Below, piece after piece: positions 41,917 to 51,839 of a DNA stretch of 64,000 bases. Made by a program: the position numbers and the translations under genes. The first letter of the stretch is position 1, and every line of letters begins with the position of its first letter. The DNA is from OLB11 sp041392835 (lineage in GTDB: Bacteria; Bacteroidota; Bacteroidia; Chitinophagales; Chitinophagaceae), in assembly GCA_041392835.1 (NCBI GenBank), contig JAWKLF010000001.1, positions 1,054,001 to 1,118,000 of the forward strand, given 5' to 3'. The notes beneath the pieces are model-generated. The model was not told where the DNA came from. It ran no database searches and saw only the letters and a program-made list of their open reading frames with translations.

Positions 41917-43923
41917 ATGAATAAAAAAAATATACTCTTTTTAATTTTACTCTTTTCACAGCAATTGCTTTCTGCGCAAATGTATTTTCAGTGGGCAAAG
42001 CAAAGTTCAAATGCTGTGGGTTTAGTAGATGCTTTTGCAACTGTGTATGATGCCAATGATAATGTGTATGTGGCTTCTATTTTTAATCAAACAACAGATT
42101 TTGACCCATCTTCAGGAACTTTCAATTTGAGTCCAGTACAAGCAGGTTACTATGATATAGCTATAACAAAGTTTTCAAGTAATGGAACTTTTATCTGGGC
42201 AAAAAAACTCGGAGGTTTTTATGATGATTATGCTTCAGACATGACTATAGATCAAAATAATAACCTAATCATTTGTGGCTATTTTTTTGGAACTTCAGAC
42301 TTTGATCCAGGTGTGGGCGTTGCAAACTTAGTAGCATCTGCCAATGATGCTTTTGTATGCAAATTAAATTCAGATGGTGATTATTTATGGGCAAAATCAT
42401 TTGGAGCAGGTGCAGATGATATAGCAAACAATATAAAAATAGATGCATCGAATAATATTTATGTAGGTGGGAACTTTGGCAATACTGTTGACTTTAATCC
42501 AGGGGCTGCTGTCAATTCATTTACTTCTGTAGGAAATAGCGATGCCTTTGTTTTAAAACTATCAGATGCTGGTGCTTATGTATGGGCAAGAACTACAGGT
42601 AGTATTGATGCTGAAAATGTGTTTAGCTTGTTTGTAGACAATTCCAGCAATGTATTTGTGGTAGGAACCTACGAAAACACAATGGATTTAGACCCTGGTG
42701 CATCCATTTTGACTGTGATTAATGAAGGAACTAAAAACTCTTTTATTCAAAAGTTTGATATCAACGGTAATCTTATTTATGGAAAAGTGATACATGGCTT
42801 TAATAATGTAGAGGCCAATTCTATAGTAGCCGATGCCAGTGGAAATGCTTTTATAGTGGGTGGTTTTTCGGGCACAGCCGATTTTGATGTAGATGCTCCT
42901 ACAAATTATTTAACGTCTGCTGGTAGTAATGATCAGTTTATTTTAAAATTATCTTCAAGCGGAAGTACAGTTTTTGCCAATCGATTGGGGAGTGCAAGCT
43001 CCGATAGAATAAACAAAGTCATAATAGATAATGTAGGTTCTATATATACTTCGGGTACATTTTCGGGTACTATAGATTTTGACCCAAGTACAAATACGAA
43101 TAATTTGATTTCTACTGGTTCTACTGATGCTTTTATGGCTAAATATGACAACAATGGAAACTACTTAAATGCTATAAGCTTTGGAGGCACCAGTATAGAT
43201 TTGCTTCGCGATATGAAATTGAGTTCAAGCGGCTTAATATATGGAACTGGACGTTTTCAAGGCACTTCAGATTTTGATCCTACAAGTGGGGTATTTACTT
43301 TGAGTACAACTTCACCTTCGATAGCAGGCATGTTTTTGGTGAAGTTTTCACTGAATGCCGTAACGCCTTTAGAATTTTTAAATCTTAAAGCAGAACAAGT
43401 AAATACCGCTAACCTCATTAGTTGGGAAACACAACACGAAATCAATACGTCGTATTTTGAAGTAGAAAATAGCATAGACGGTATCTATTTTGAGTCTATA
43501 GGTTTTGTAAAATCAAATGATCAATATGACTTAATCAATACCTATTCATTAAATCATCAACAACCACTTTTGGGCATAAATTATTATAGAATAAAACAAG
43601 TAGATATTGATGGTCAATATACTTATTCATCTATTTGTTCGGTAAAAAATAGTAGCATAGAATCTGCTTCTTTGACTTTGTATCCAAATCCTGCAAAAAG
43701 TTATATAAAAACAAATTATCAGCTTTATCAAGAAGCAAAAATTACGATAGAAATACGAACTCCTCAAGGAAATTTAGTGCAAAAACGAGAAATAAGTTTA
43801 GAAAGTGGAAGCCATACGTTGGAGTTAAATACAGCTCACTTGCCCAATGGTACCTATATATTAAGTATTACAAATCAAAAGTTGAATACTACAAACAGTG
43901 CTACCTTTAACATTTTCAACTAA
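41917..43923 (+). CDS. T9SS-secreted SBBP-repeat (beta-propeller) protein
   Basis: 668 residues: signal peptide (about 1-21), then about nine copies of a ~50-residue repeat with TIDQNNNLIICGYFFGTSDF and DPG-type cores (variants NNIYVGGNFGNTVDFNPG, GSIYTSGTFSGTIDFDPS), the SBBP pattern expected to fold as a propeller. A spacer domain (about 490-580) with LISWETQHEINTSYFEVE, common in Bacteroidota surface proteins, is followed by a T9SS sorting domain (LTLYPNPAKSYIKT, LPNGTYILSI). Role unknown; extracellular by inference. It begins ten bases after mlaF, but functional linkage is doubtful. Confidence 0.85.
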   Translation: MNKKNILFLILLFSQQLLSAQMYFQWAKQSSNAVGLVDAFATVYDANDNVYVASIFNQTTDFDPSSGTFNLSPVQAGYYDIAITKFSSNGTFIWAKKLGGFYDDYASDMTIDQNNNLIICGYFFGTSDFDPGVGVANLVASANDAFVCKLNSDGDYLWAKSFGAGADDIANNIKIDASNNIYVGGNFGNTVDFNPGAAVNSFTSVGNSDAFVLKLSDAGAYVWARTTGSIDAENVFSLFVDNSSNVFVVGTYENTMDLDPGASILTVINEGTKNSFIQKFDINGNLIYGKVIHGFNNVEANSIVADASGNAFIVGGFSGTADFDVDAPTNYLTSAGSNDQFILKLSSSGSTVFANRLGSASSDRINKVIIDNVGSIYTSGTFSGTIDFDPSTNTNNLISTGSTDAFMAKYDNNGNYLNAISFGGTSIDLLRDMKLSSSGLIYGTGRFQGTSDFDPTSGVFTLSTTSPSIAGMFLVKFSLNAVTPLEFLNLKAEQVNTANLISWETQHEINTSYFEVENSIDGIYFESIGFVKSNDQYDLINTYSLNHQQPLLGINYYRIKQVDIDGQYTYSSICSVKNSSIESASLTLYPNPAKSYIKTNYQLYQEAKITIEIRTPQGNLVQKREISLESGSHTLELNTAHLPNGTYILSITNQKLNTTNSATFNIFN

Positions 43924-44082
43924 ATATAAGCTTTTTGTCGCAGAATTATTTGAACTCAAAAACAGATTCTTGTAATTACATTTCATAACAAAAAAAATGC
44001 TTTATCTTTATTTTTTTAAATTAACTAACAAACATATTCAATATATAGTCTTATCAAAAGAGACTTTACAAAATTATAAAAC

Positions 44083-47000
44083 ATGAAAAAAATTCTCCTT
44101 TTTGTATCTTTTTTTATTGCTATGCAAGCACATTCGCAATCCTTACATATGAAAACAGGAGAGTTTGTGCCTGAAAAAAATATGGGTCAAATTGATTTTT
44201 TTAATCAATGGGATTTATTTCAATACAATGCAAAAACATACTGTATTATTCAGTTTGAAGAAAATCCTTCGCTCCAAGATAGAAATGTAATAGAACAACA
44301 AACTGGCATACAATTTTTATATTATATACCTGAAAATGCCTATATGTCTGCTGTTCCTTCGGCTTACGACATTAATCAGATGACTGCCTTTGGTGTAAGA
44401 AGTGTAATACCTTATGTTTCAACATTCAAAATAGATGTACCCGTTTTAGAAAGACCATTGCCAGCCTATGCAATAAATGGAGAAAAGATGAAGCTAGTAT
44501 TGACTATTCAAAGAAATCTAACACAAGCAGAAGCTGAAATGCTTTTTGAATCAAAAGAAATATCTTTTCTGGGTTGGAAAAATAAATACAATGCTTTCGT
44601 TGAAATAAATGAAAATAAAATTGATCCTATAGCACAACTTGCTTGGGTTAATTATTTACAACTTATTTCTGCACCAACCGTGTATGAAAATTTAGAAGGT
44701 CGTTCAAGTCATCGCACTAATGTATTAAGCTCGGCATATACAACAGGGCTACATTTTGATGGAGCAGGTGTGTCTGTAGCAGAAGGTGATGATGGTGGTA
44801 TAGGTCCTCATATTGACTTTAAGGGTAGATTGTTTAACCATTCAAGTGGTATGGGCGGCACACATGGCGACCATGTGGGAGGTATAGTAGCTGGAGCTGG
44901 CAATTTTGATCCTATAGCAGCAGGGAATGCTACAGGAGCCGACTTGCATGTTTATAATAACTATCAAAATTTAACACAAGCACCTACTGCATATACAACA
45001 GACGGTGTGCGTATTACAACAAATTCCTTAGGTCAAGGTTGTAATTCAGGTTATGATTCAGATGCTGAAGATGCAGATATACTTATAAAATCTAAGTTTT
45101 CATTGATGAGTGTACACTCATCAGGAAATAGTGGCAATACATCTTGCGGTGGAGTAGGAGGTGGTTTTTATACTATCACAGGAGGATATAAATCTGGAAA
45201 AAATGTATTAGCAGTTGGTAATTTATTAAAAGACGATGCATTGGCCAATTCATCAAGTAGAGGCCCTGCAGCTGATGGGCGTATCAAACCCGATATATGC
45301 GCTGTAGGAACAAATGTAAATTCTACTCAACCAGACAATACTTATGATGTATTTACAGGTACGTCTATGGCATGCCCAGGTGTAGCAGGTAGCTTGGCTA
45401 CTTTGTGGCAGGCTTATAGAACATTGCATTTTAATCAAGACCCACCAAGCTATTTAATGAAAGGAGTGGTATTGAATAGTGCTGATGATTTAGGTAATCC
45501 AGGACCCGATTTTAAATATGGTTTTGGTAGAATTAATGTTAGAAAAGCATATACGATTTTAAAAAATAATCAATACATCATTGATTCCGTAAATCAAGGA
45601 AATAATAAAAACTATTCATTGGTTGTACCTCCAGGTACCAAACAAGTAAAAGTGATGGTTTACTGGAATGACGTAGAAGGAGCACCTGGAAATAGTGTGG
45701 TTTTAGTTAATAATATCAATATGCGTTTACTTGATCCAACTTTCAATATATATAACCCTTGGGTACTAGACCATACAGCCAATACAACTGCATTAAATAG
45801 CTTGCCTACAAGACAAAAAGACAACTTAAATAATGTAGAGCAAGTAACATTAGAAGGTGCTGAATGTGTGCCAGGAAATTATACTATCAATATCAAAGGA
45901 CAAACTATTCCTTTTGGCCCACAGCCCTATGTAATTTGTTGGGAATTTTTAAGCGATAGTTTAGTTCTTACTTATCCTCAAGGTGGTGAATCTTTTGCTC
46001 GCAACAAAGTAGAACGAGTACGATGGGAAGCATATGAGAACACAACACCTTTTACTTTAGAATATTCATCTGATGCAGGTTCTACATGGAATACATTGTC
46101 TAGCAATATACCAGCCGATACAAGATATTATGATTGGACTCCTCCAGCCACTTTGGGTACTGGCAAAATGCTCATGAAAATTTCTCGAGGTACCATGAGT
46201 GATGTAAGCGATACACTTTTTACCGTTCACGGAGTGCCTCAGAACTTAGTTGTAGATACAGCATGCGAAAATATTTTTCATCTAAATTGGGATCCTGTAA
46301 CTGGTGCTAATAAGTATATGGTCTATATGCTTGGAGCAAAATATATGGAAATAATTGATAGCTCACTTACAGATGAAATTTTATTGAGTACGGGTATTAA
46401 CATGATAGATACCTTTTATTTCGCAGTTGCTGCTGTAGATACCACAAATGGAGCATTAGGAAGACGTTCTATAGCATATTGTAAATTGCCTGGCGAAATC
46501 AATTGTTTAGACGATCTCACTGACTTTGAAACCATATTGCCTTTTGATACAAAATATAATTGCGCAGTATCTTCTACTTTGCCAATAAGTATGAAAATAG
46601 CTAATATAGGCCCACGAGATATTTCAAATATTCCTGTGGGATATAGAATAGACGCCAATCCTGTGGTGACAGAAATGATACCTGGAACTTTGCTGATAGG
46701 AGATACACTTACATATACCTTTACTACATTAGGAAATTTTTCGGGTGTAGGAACACATAATGTAACAACTTGGGTTAGTAAATATTCAGATATCAATAAG
46801 CTAAATGATACATCAAGCAAATCCCTACAAACCTTATTGCCAGTAAATCTTGTTGCTCCTTTTGTTGAAGATTTTGAATCGCCTACGTATCCTCCTAATG
46901 GTTGGACTGTTATAGATCCAGATGCTAGCGTAAAATGGCAAAAAACATTATGCTTTAATGGTGCTACTAGCGGCAATACCTATGCGGCATATATGGATTT

Positions 47001-47661
47001 CTTTAATTATACTACTATAGGTCAAATCGATGATTTGGAGTCTGGACATATAGACTTAACCAATGCTACTACAGACTCTGTAATACTTAATTTTGACTTA
47101 GCAGCTGCAAGCCGAGCTACAGAAAGTGATTCATTGATGGTATTGATTTCAAACGATTGTGGTCAGACTTTTGTACAATCGAGCTTCAAAAAATGGGGTT
47201 CTAATTTGGCAACCGTGCCACCAATGACAACTATTTTTTCTCCAACATTAACTAACCAATGGAGAAGAGAAAGAATAGATTTAAGTGCATATAAAGGGCA
47301 AAAAGTATTTGTGAGATTCAGAGGGGTAAATTTTCATGGCAATAATATTTATATAGATAACATAAATGTAGATTTAAAAGATGCTTGGGCTGTTGGCGTA
47401 CATAATATAGATGAAAGTATTGTACGTGTATATCCAAATCCAAGCAATGGACTATACACCTTAGATTTGAGTGCTGTAAACGATAGAAATTTAACCTATA
47501 GAATTAGTTCTATTTCGGGACAAGTAATAGAAGAAAAGTCTATCGATAAATTAAAAAACCAGTCATTTCAAATTGATATTAGAAACCAGGCCAATGGTAT
47601 TTATATCATAGAATTCAAAGGTGAAGTTGTTCATCAACAAATGAAACTTATTAAGCGATAA
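44083..47661 (+). CDS. T9SS-secreted subtilisin-like serine protease (S8 family)
   Basis: 1192 residues. Signal peptide (about 1-19), a propeptide-like part to about 215, and an S8 catalytic domain with D236/D237 in EGDDGG, H261 in GTHGDHVGG, the oxyanion asparagine N349 (SSGNSG) and S428 (GTSMACPG). After it come a proprotein-convertase-like beta domain (about 520-625), Ig-like and MAM/jelly-roll-like segments (DFESPTYPPNGWTVIDPDA; RFRGVNFHGNNIYIDNI) and a T9SS sorting domain (VRVYPNPSNGLYTL). It should cut extracellular protein for nutrition or processing. The triad is complete. Confidence 0.92.
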   Translation: MKKILLFVSFFIAMQAHSQSLHMKTGEFVPEKNMGQIDFFNQWDLFQYNAKTYCIIQFEENPSLQDRNVIEQQTGIQFLYYIPENAYMSAVPSAYDINQMTAFGVRSVIPYVSTFKIDVPVLERPLPAYAINGEKMKLVLTIQRNLTQAEAEMLFESKEISFLGWKNKYNAFVEINENKIDPIAQLAWVNYLQLISAPTVYENLEGRSSHRTNVLSSAYTTGLHFDGAGVSVAEGDDGGIGPHIDFKGRLFNHSSGMGGTHGDHVGGIVAGAGNFDPIAAGNATGADLHVYNNYQNLTQAPTAYTTDGVRITTNSLGQGCNSGYDSDAEDADILIKSKFSLMSVHSSGNSGNTSCGGVGGGFYTITGGYKSGKNVLAVGNLLKDDALANSSSRGPAADGRIKPDICAVGTNVNSTQPDNTYDVFTGTSMACPGVAGSLATLWQAYRTLHFNQDPPSYLMKGVVLNSADDLGNPGPDFKYGFGRINVRKAYTILKNNQYIIDSVNQGNNKNYSLVVPPGTKQVKVMVYWNDVEGAPGNSVVLVNNINMRLLDPTFNIYNPWVLDHTANTTALNSLPTRQKDNLNNVEQVTLEGAECVPGNYTINIKGQTIPFGPQPYVICWEFLSDSLVLTYPQGGESFARNKVERVRWEAYENTTPFTLEYSSDAGSTWNTLSSNIPADTRYYDWTPPATLGTGKMLMKISRGTMSDVSDTLFTVHGVPQNLVVDTACENIFHLNWDPVTGANKYMVYMLGAKYMEIIDSSLTDEILLSTGINMIDTFYFAVAAVDTTNGALGRRSIAYCKLPGEINCLDDLTDFETILPFDTKYNCAVSSTLPISMKIANIGPRDISNIPVGYRIDANPVVTEMIPGTLLIGDTLTYTFTTLGNFSGVGTHNVTTWVSKYSDINKLNDTSSKSLQTLLPVNLVAPFVEDFESPTYPPNGWTVIDPDASVKWQKTLCFNGATSGNTYAAYMDFFNYTTIGQIDDLESGHIDLTNATTDSVILNFDLAAASRATESDSLMVLISNDCGQTFVQSSFKKWGSNLATVPPMTTIFSPTLTNQWRRERIDLSAYKGQKVFVRFRGVNFHGNNIYIDNINVDLKDAWAVGVHNIDESIVRVYPNPSNGLYTLDLSAVNDRNLTYRISSISGQVIEEKSIDKLKNQSFQIDIRNQANGIYIIEFKGEVVHQQMKLIKR

Positions 47662-47687
47662 TTGCATTCGATATTATTATAAAAATT

Positions 47688-47709
47688 GGGCTAAGAATAT
47701 TCTTAGCCC
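47688..47709. terminator. Bidirectional terminator between the protease and EEP genes
   Basis: A perfect 22-base palindrome (arms GGGCTAAGAA and TTCTTAGCCC) flanked by AAAAATT on the left and TTTTTAA on the right. It ends both converging transcripts and overlaps the stop codon of the minus-strand gene (47703-47705). Confidence 0.85.
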
Positions 47710-48821
47710 TTTTTAATTTCTTGTTTGAAAATTGTATACAGTGGAAAATGATCAGAATATGTTTCTTTTCCTATTTCAAAGCATTGAGGTGTTAAATCGC
47801 TCGAGTTAAAAATATAATCAATACGCAAAAGTGGTATAGTCTGATTATAAGTAGCACCAATGCCTTTTCCTTTATTTAGAAAAGCATCTTTGAGATGGTT
47901 TCTAAGCTTGAAATAAACATAGGAGCTGGGTATATCATTGAGGTCGCCACAAACAACAGTTGTGCGCTTAGATTTGGAAATTATATTTGAAATTAAACTG
48001 GCTTCTAAGCCTCTGTTGATAGAGCTGCGTTCTAATTTTTGATATATAGATTTTGTTTTTTCTATTATGGCCTTATCTACTTTAGGTATTTCTTTTGAGT
48101 GTACTATATCTGTCTCGCCTTTATTAAACTTGTTCGATTTAAGATGCAAATTATAAAAGTTGATAGTATCCTCATTTATTTTAATAGTAGTGTGTTGCAA
48201 TAAATTACTTCCTTCTACATCAATATCATGATTAATGTTTTCTAATATAGGATAATGAGAAAAAACAACACTTCCCCATTTCCCTCTTTTGTTTTCATTC
48301 ATTACGCATTCTGCTACATACTCATAGCGTCCTAATTCCTGAATAGAGCGTATATTATTAATTCCTATAGAGTCATTTCCTGTATAAAACTCTTGTAAAC
48401 AAAGTACATCTGCGTTTTTATTTTTCAAATAGTCTAAAATATGGTCATGTGTTTTTTTATTTCCACTCCAATTATATAAATCCAAAAGGCGCACATTGTA
48501 GCTCAATACACTAAAAGCATTTTTACCTTTTTCAAAATCTTGTTTGCAAAAAAAATGCCCGCCAATAAGTACATTACTTACCTTCCATGAAAAAAAAATA
48601 GCGAATAAAGAAAGTAGTATATATAAAAATTTTTTAGAAAACAGCCAGATAAAAATAAATAAGCAATTCAAAATAAAAAGCACAGGAGTCATAAACCCTA
48701 AAATGCCAATAATGCTTTGCTCATAAGGATTTATAGTAGGAATAAGACGTGTAAGCAATAGCAAAGTTGCAAATAAAATATTCAGAATAAGCACACCATA
48801 TTTAAAGATTATTCTTAGCAT
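47703..48821 (-). CDS. Membrane-anchored endonuclease/exonuclease/phosphatase family protein
   Basis: 372 residues. About three hydrophobic helices in the first 90 residues anchor it, followed by an EEP domain: SYNVRLLDLYNW, LCLQEFYTGND (metal-binding glutamate), VVCGDLNDIPSS and YSDHFPLYTIF (catalytic Asp/His). EEP proteins cut phosphodiesters in nucleic acids or lipids; the membrane anchor suggests an extracytoplasmic target. It is the third gene of an operon with two rhomboid-family genes, one base after the previous stop. Confidence 0.85.
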   Translation of the reverse strand: MLRIIFKYGVLILNILFATLLLLTRLIPTINPYEQSIIGILGFMTPVLFILNCLFIFIWLFSKKFLYILLSLFAIFFSWKVSNVLIGGHFFCKQDFEKGKNAFSVLSYNVRLLDLYNWSGNKKTHDHILDYLKNKNADVLCLQEFYTGNDSIGINNIRSIQELGRYEYVAECVMNENKRGKWGSVVFSHYPILENINHDIDVEGSNLLQHTTIKINEDTINFYNLHLKSNKFNKGETDIVHSKEIPKVDKAIIEKTKSIYQKLERSSINRGLEASLISNIISKSKRTTVVCGDLNDIPSSYVYFKLRNHLKDAFLNKGKGIGATYNQTIPLLRIDYIFNSSDLTPQCFEIGKETYSDHFPLYTIFKQEIKKG

Positions 48822-48822
48822 A

Positions 48823-49692
48823 TTATAGTTTATTGCTTAATTCATTCAGTAATTTTCGTTCCTGATCCGATAAACTTTCTATGCCGCTTTGTGCAATTTT
48901 GTCAAGTAGTTTGTTAAGTTTTTCCTGATCACTTTTTTCTTTATTGGGCGATGGATGCGGAACATGAAATTTATTTGACTTTTTAACCATAAAATTTTCA
49001 TTGTTCCAAAAGTAATGGCTAAACTGTTGAAATTTTTGTGACAACCACACAAAGGGTTTATCCCAATAGTTGTATATAAAACCTGTAAGAATACCACTCA
49101 GCAACAGAACCATCATTGGAGGTTGAAATAAATTAAATGAAAGTGTTTGGAAAATAAAAAAAACAATAGCTAAAACCCAAACAGGTATACCAACATTAAA
49201 AAAGAGCCAGATTTTATAGTGTGGTTTAAATAAAAGGGTAGCCGTTATGACAGCCACAATAGAAACAAAGCATCCTGTATATATTAATTCAGGCTTGATA
49301 GGGATAAAAATATTATAAACAAGAAGAAATAAAGCACCTAACAAACCACCAACCAGAAAAATTGGTAAAATTCTAAAACGTCCTAATAAGTCTTCAATCG
49401 CTATACTAAATAGCCATAGCCAAACCATATTTCCAATTAATTTTAGAAAACTCATTTCGATAAATAAATGGCTAAGTAAACTCCAAGGCTGTTTAACAGT
49501 GCTTGCAAAACTTGATTTTAGTGCCAAATGATTCCAAAAAAGCGAAAAGAAAAGTTGAGGTTCTTCGCCCGTTAGGTAATATGTGATACGAATGAAATGT
49601 AAGATGATAAACAATAAGAAACTCAAAATAGCAATGCTCACCACATCGTTTTTGGAGCTCAATAATCTAAAATTTTGTTTAAGCGTAGGCAT
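48823..49692 (-). CDS. Rhomboid-fold protein lacking catalytic residues (pseudo-rhomboid)
   Basis: 289 residues with six or more membrane segments in rhomboid order (LLSHLFIEMSFLKLIGNMVWLW corresponds to the HxxxxHxxxN region with its histidines altered). Where active enzymes have GxSG, this one has YTGCF, and the carboxyl catalytic histidine is missing (LLSGILTGFIYNYW instead of HxxG). A soluble tail of about 60 residues ends in LNKLLDKIAQSGIESLS, a short helical module seen in Bacteroidota rhomboids. It is two bases downstream of the active rhomboid. Inference: a non-proteolytic partner or quality-control protein, like iRhoms in animals. Confidence 0.8.
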   Translation of the reverse strand: MPTLKQNFRLLSSKNDVVSIAILSFLLFIILHFIRITYYLTGEEPQLFFSLFWNHLALKSSFASTVKQPWSLLSHLFIEMSFLKLIGNMVWLWLFSIAIEDLLGRFRILPIFLVGGLLGALFLLVYNIFIPIKPELIYTGCFVSIVAVITATLLFKPHYKIWLFFNVGIPVWVLAIVFFIFQTLSFNLFQPPMMVLLLSGILTGFIYNYWDKPFVWLSQKFQQFSHYFWNNENFMVKKSNKFHVPHPSPNKEKSDQEKLNKLLDKIAQSGIESLSDQERKLLNELSNKL

Positions 49693-49694
49693 AA

Positions 49695-50561
49695 CTAATA
49701 AAAATGTGTTCTATTTTTTTTATTCCAAATTTTTAAAATAATAAAAGCTACCAACATACCACCCAAATGCGCAAAGTGTGCTATATTATCTCCAGCACTA
49801 TTTTGTACTCCTGCATACAATTCAAAGAGTGCATAAAGCGCTACAAAATATTTAGCTTTTAAAGGAATTAAAAAATAGATATAGATTAGCGTATTAGGAA
49901 ACAAAAAGCCAAATGCAAAAAGCAATCCAAAAACTGCCCCAGAGGCACCTACTGAACCCTCATTTATTTGGGCATTATATATGCTTTGCAATCCAATGGT
50001 AGCTTCATTAGCAAATGAAGGATTTTGAGGGCTTTCGGCCCATCTGCTTTTGAGCTCAAAAAGCTGAGAGCCCAATTGAGATTGCGGAGAATAATCATTT
50101 TGAGTAAGGTAAAGGCTAAATTGTTTGTAAGTAGGGTTGTTTACAAATTCAGTTAAATAATCATGTGCTATATTAAATTGATACGTTAAAACTCCTAAAT
50201 GTAAAAAAGCAGCACCTATACCACACAGTAAATAAAAAGTCAAAAAACGTTTAGACCCTAAGGTGTTTTCAATAACGCTACCAAACATCCAAAGAGCAAA
50301 CATATTTGAAAAGATATGCATAAATCCTTGCTCATAATTGGCATACATAGGGTTTCCTACATTGCCATGCATAAACATATGAGTAATAATTTGCCAAATT
50401 TTAAATTTTCCTGAGTACCAGTGATGAAGAGCTAAATAGTCCGTTAAGTCTATAGAGCGTTGTCCTAAAACAATAGTAGCCAGAAAAAAAAGCCCATTAA
50501 TAATCAATAAATTTTTCACAACAGGGGGCAAAACATTAAAGCCAGAAGGTCTATACTGCAT
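49695..50561 (-). CDS. Rhomboid intramembrane serine protease (active)
   Basis: 288 residues from the ATG at 50561 (MQYRPSGFNVLPPVVKNL). The frame continues to 50600, but a -7 box at 50566-50573 lies between, so the shorter start is chosen. Catalytic serine S207 in GASGAVFG and histidine H265 in HFAHLGG are present, with MHIFSNMFALW as the conserved loop helix. The long insertion between segments 3 and 4 (about 130-195) is Bacteroidota-like. It cleaves membrane proteins within the bilayer. First gene of the three-gene operon. Confidence 0.92.
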   Translation of the reverse strand: MQYRPSGFNVLPPVVKNLLIINGLFFLATIVLGQRSIDLTDYLALHHWYSGKFKIWQIITHMFMHGNVGNPMYANYEQGFMHIFSNMFALWMFGSVIENTLGSKRFLTFYLLCGIGAAFLHLGVLTYQFNIAHDYLTEFVNNPTYKQFSLYLTQNDYSPQSQLGSQLFELKSRWAESPQNPSFANEATIGLQSIYNAQINEGSVGASGAVFGLLFAFGFLFPNTLIYIYFLIPLKAKYFVALYALFELYAGVQNSAGDNIAHFAHLGGMLVAFIILKIWNKKNRTHFY

Positions 50562-50565
50562 AAAG

Positions 50566-50573
50566 CAAATGTA
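50566..50573 (-). promoter_or_regulatory. Likely -7 promoter box of the rhomboid operon
   Basis: Minus strand reads TACATTTG, four bases before the rhomboid ATG at 50561. The transcript would be nearly leaderless. No clear TTTG at the -33 position. Confidence 0.4.
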
Positions 50574-50656
50574 AGTTTCTTCATGAGTAATACCACACAT
50601 TCCTATCGTTATAATTATTATAACATATCATTAGAGTATATGCTCAATGCCCATGT

Positions 50657-50664
50657 TATATTTG
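50657..50664 (+). promoter_or_regulatory. Likely -7 promoter box of bamD-rpoZ
   Basis: TATATTTG, ending ten bases before the bamD ATG at 50674. The -33 half is not evident. Confidence 0.45.
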
Positions 50665-50673
50665 TAGTTTCAT

Positions 50674-51483
50674 ATGCGCAACTTAAAAATCACCCTTTTG
50701 GCTATTACGGTAGCTTTTTCTTTTATTTCTTGTACTTCAAAATTTGAAAAAATTCAGAAAAGTAAAGATTTTGATTATAAATTATCTCAAGCAAATTTGT
50801 ACTACGATAAAAAGCAATTTGGCAAAGCCAATGTGCTATATGAAGAGTTATTGACTGTTTATAAAGGAACTAAATCTTTTGAAGGCCTATATTATAAATA
50901 CTGTTATACTTTTATGTATGACAAAAACTATTTGCCTGCATCCTATCATTTTAAGCATTTTGTAGAACTCTTTCCAAAGTCGCCCAATGCAGAAGAGTGT
51001 GAATACCTACATAGTTTATGTCTTTATTATCTTTCACCCGATTATACATTAGACCAATCTAATACTGTCAAATCAATTGCATCAATGCAACAATTTGTGA
51101 ATGAAAACCCTACATCCAAAAGAGTAAAAGATGCCAATAATATTATAGATAATTCGAGAGCTAAATTGGAAGAAAAGGACGCGTATGCAGCCAATTTATA
51201 TTATAAAATATCTGAATATAAGGCAGCGGCAGTAGCATTTGAACAAATATTAAGAAAATACCCCGATTCTAAAAATGCAGACTATTATGCGTTTATGGCT
51301 ATAAAATCTACATATAAATACGCTATTCTAAGCGTAAATGAAAAACAAGAGGAGCGTTTTAGCAAGACTGTAGCGGATTGTAAGGATTTTTTTGAAAAAT
51401 ACGCCAAAAGCAAGTACAAAAGTGAAATTGAAAGGATAAATACGTTATCTTTGCAAGCCTTAAAAAAAGTGGCAAAAAAATGA
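50674..51483 (+). CDS. bamD: Outer membrane protein assembly factor BamD
   Basis: 269 residues. Lipobox FISC with the cysteine at residue 20 makes it an outer-membrane lipoprotein. The rest is TPR-like helices: FDYKLSQANLYYDKKQFGKA, YKYCYTFMYDKNYLPASYHF, FVELFPKSPNAEECEYLHSL, AFEQILRKYPDSKNADYYAF. BamD is part of the machine that inserts beta-barrels in the outer membrane. Its stop overlaps the ATG of rpoZ by four bases, a pairing usual in Bacteroidota. Confidence 0.92.
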   Translation: MRNLKITLLAITVAFSFISCTSKFEKIQKSKDFDYKLSQANLYYDKKQFGKANVLYEELLTVYKGTKSFEGLYYKYCYTFMYDKNYLPASYHFKHFVELFPKSPNAEECEYLHSLCLYYLSPDYTLDQSNTVKSIASMQQFVNENPTSKRVKDANNIIDNSRAKLEEKDAYAANLYYKISEYKAAAVAFEQILRKYPDSKNADYYAFMAIKSTYKYAILSVNEKQEERFSKTVADCKDFFEKYAKSKYKSEIERINTLSLQALKKVAKK

Positions 51484-51809
51484 ATAATTCAAAAAAATTG
51501 TTGATTAACACAACAAATCCTTCTATTGAGGCTCGAAATTTGTCCAATATTCAAGAAAAAACTGGAAATATTTACCAGTCTATCGTAGTTGTGGCCAAAA
51601 GAGCAAATCAAATTAATATGAAAATTAAAGACGATTTGCATCGCAAATTAGAAGAATTTGGAAGCCTAACAGATAGTCTTGAAGAAATTAACGAAAACAA
51701 AGAGCAAATAGAAATTTCAAGATTTTATGAAAGAATGGCTAATCCTGCTATACAAGCTACACATGACCTATTAGATGACAAAATATACTTTAAGAAGAGG
51801 GAAAGTTAG
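51480..51809 (+). CDS. rpoZ: DNA-directed RNA polymerase omega subunit (Bacteroidota type)
   Basis: 109 residues with NPSIEARNLSNIQEKTGNIY, VVVAKRANQINMKIKDDL and FYERMANPAIQATHDLL, the pattern of the Bacteroidota omega protein; RANQI corresponds to the conserved omega helix. Omega helps assemble RNA polymerase. ATGA overlap with bamD implies translational coupling. In many relatives coaBC comes next, but here a hotdog protein follows. Confidence 0.85.
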   Translation: MNNSKKLLINTTNPSIEARNLSNIQEKTGNIYQSIVVVAKRANQINMKIKDDLHRKLEEFGSLTDSLEEINENKEQIEISRFYERMANPAIQATHDLLDDKIYFKKRES

Positions 51810-51839
51810 CTGTTTTTTTTACCGTAATTAATTTTTTTT

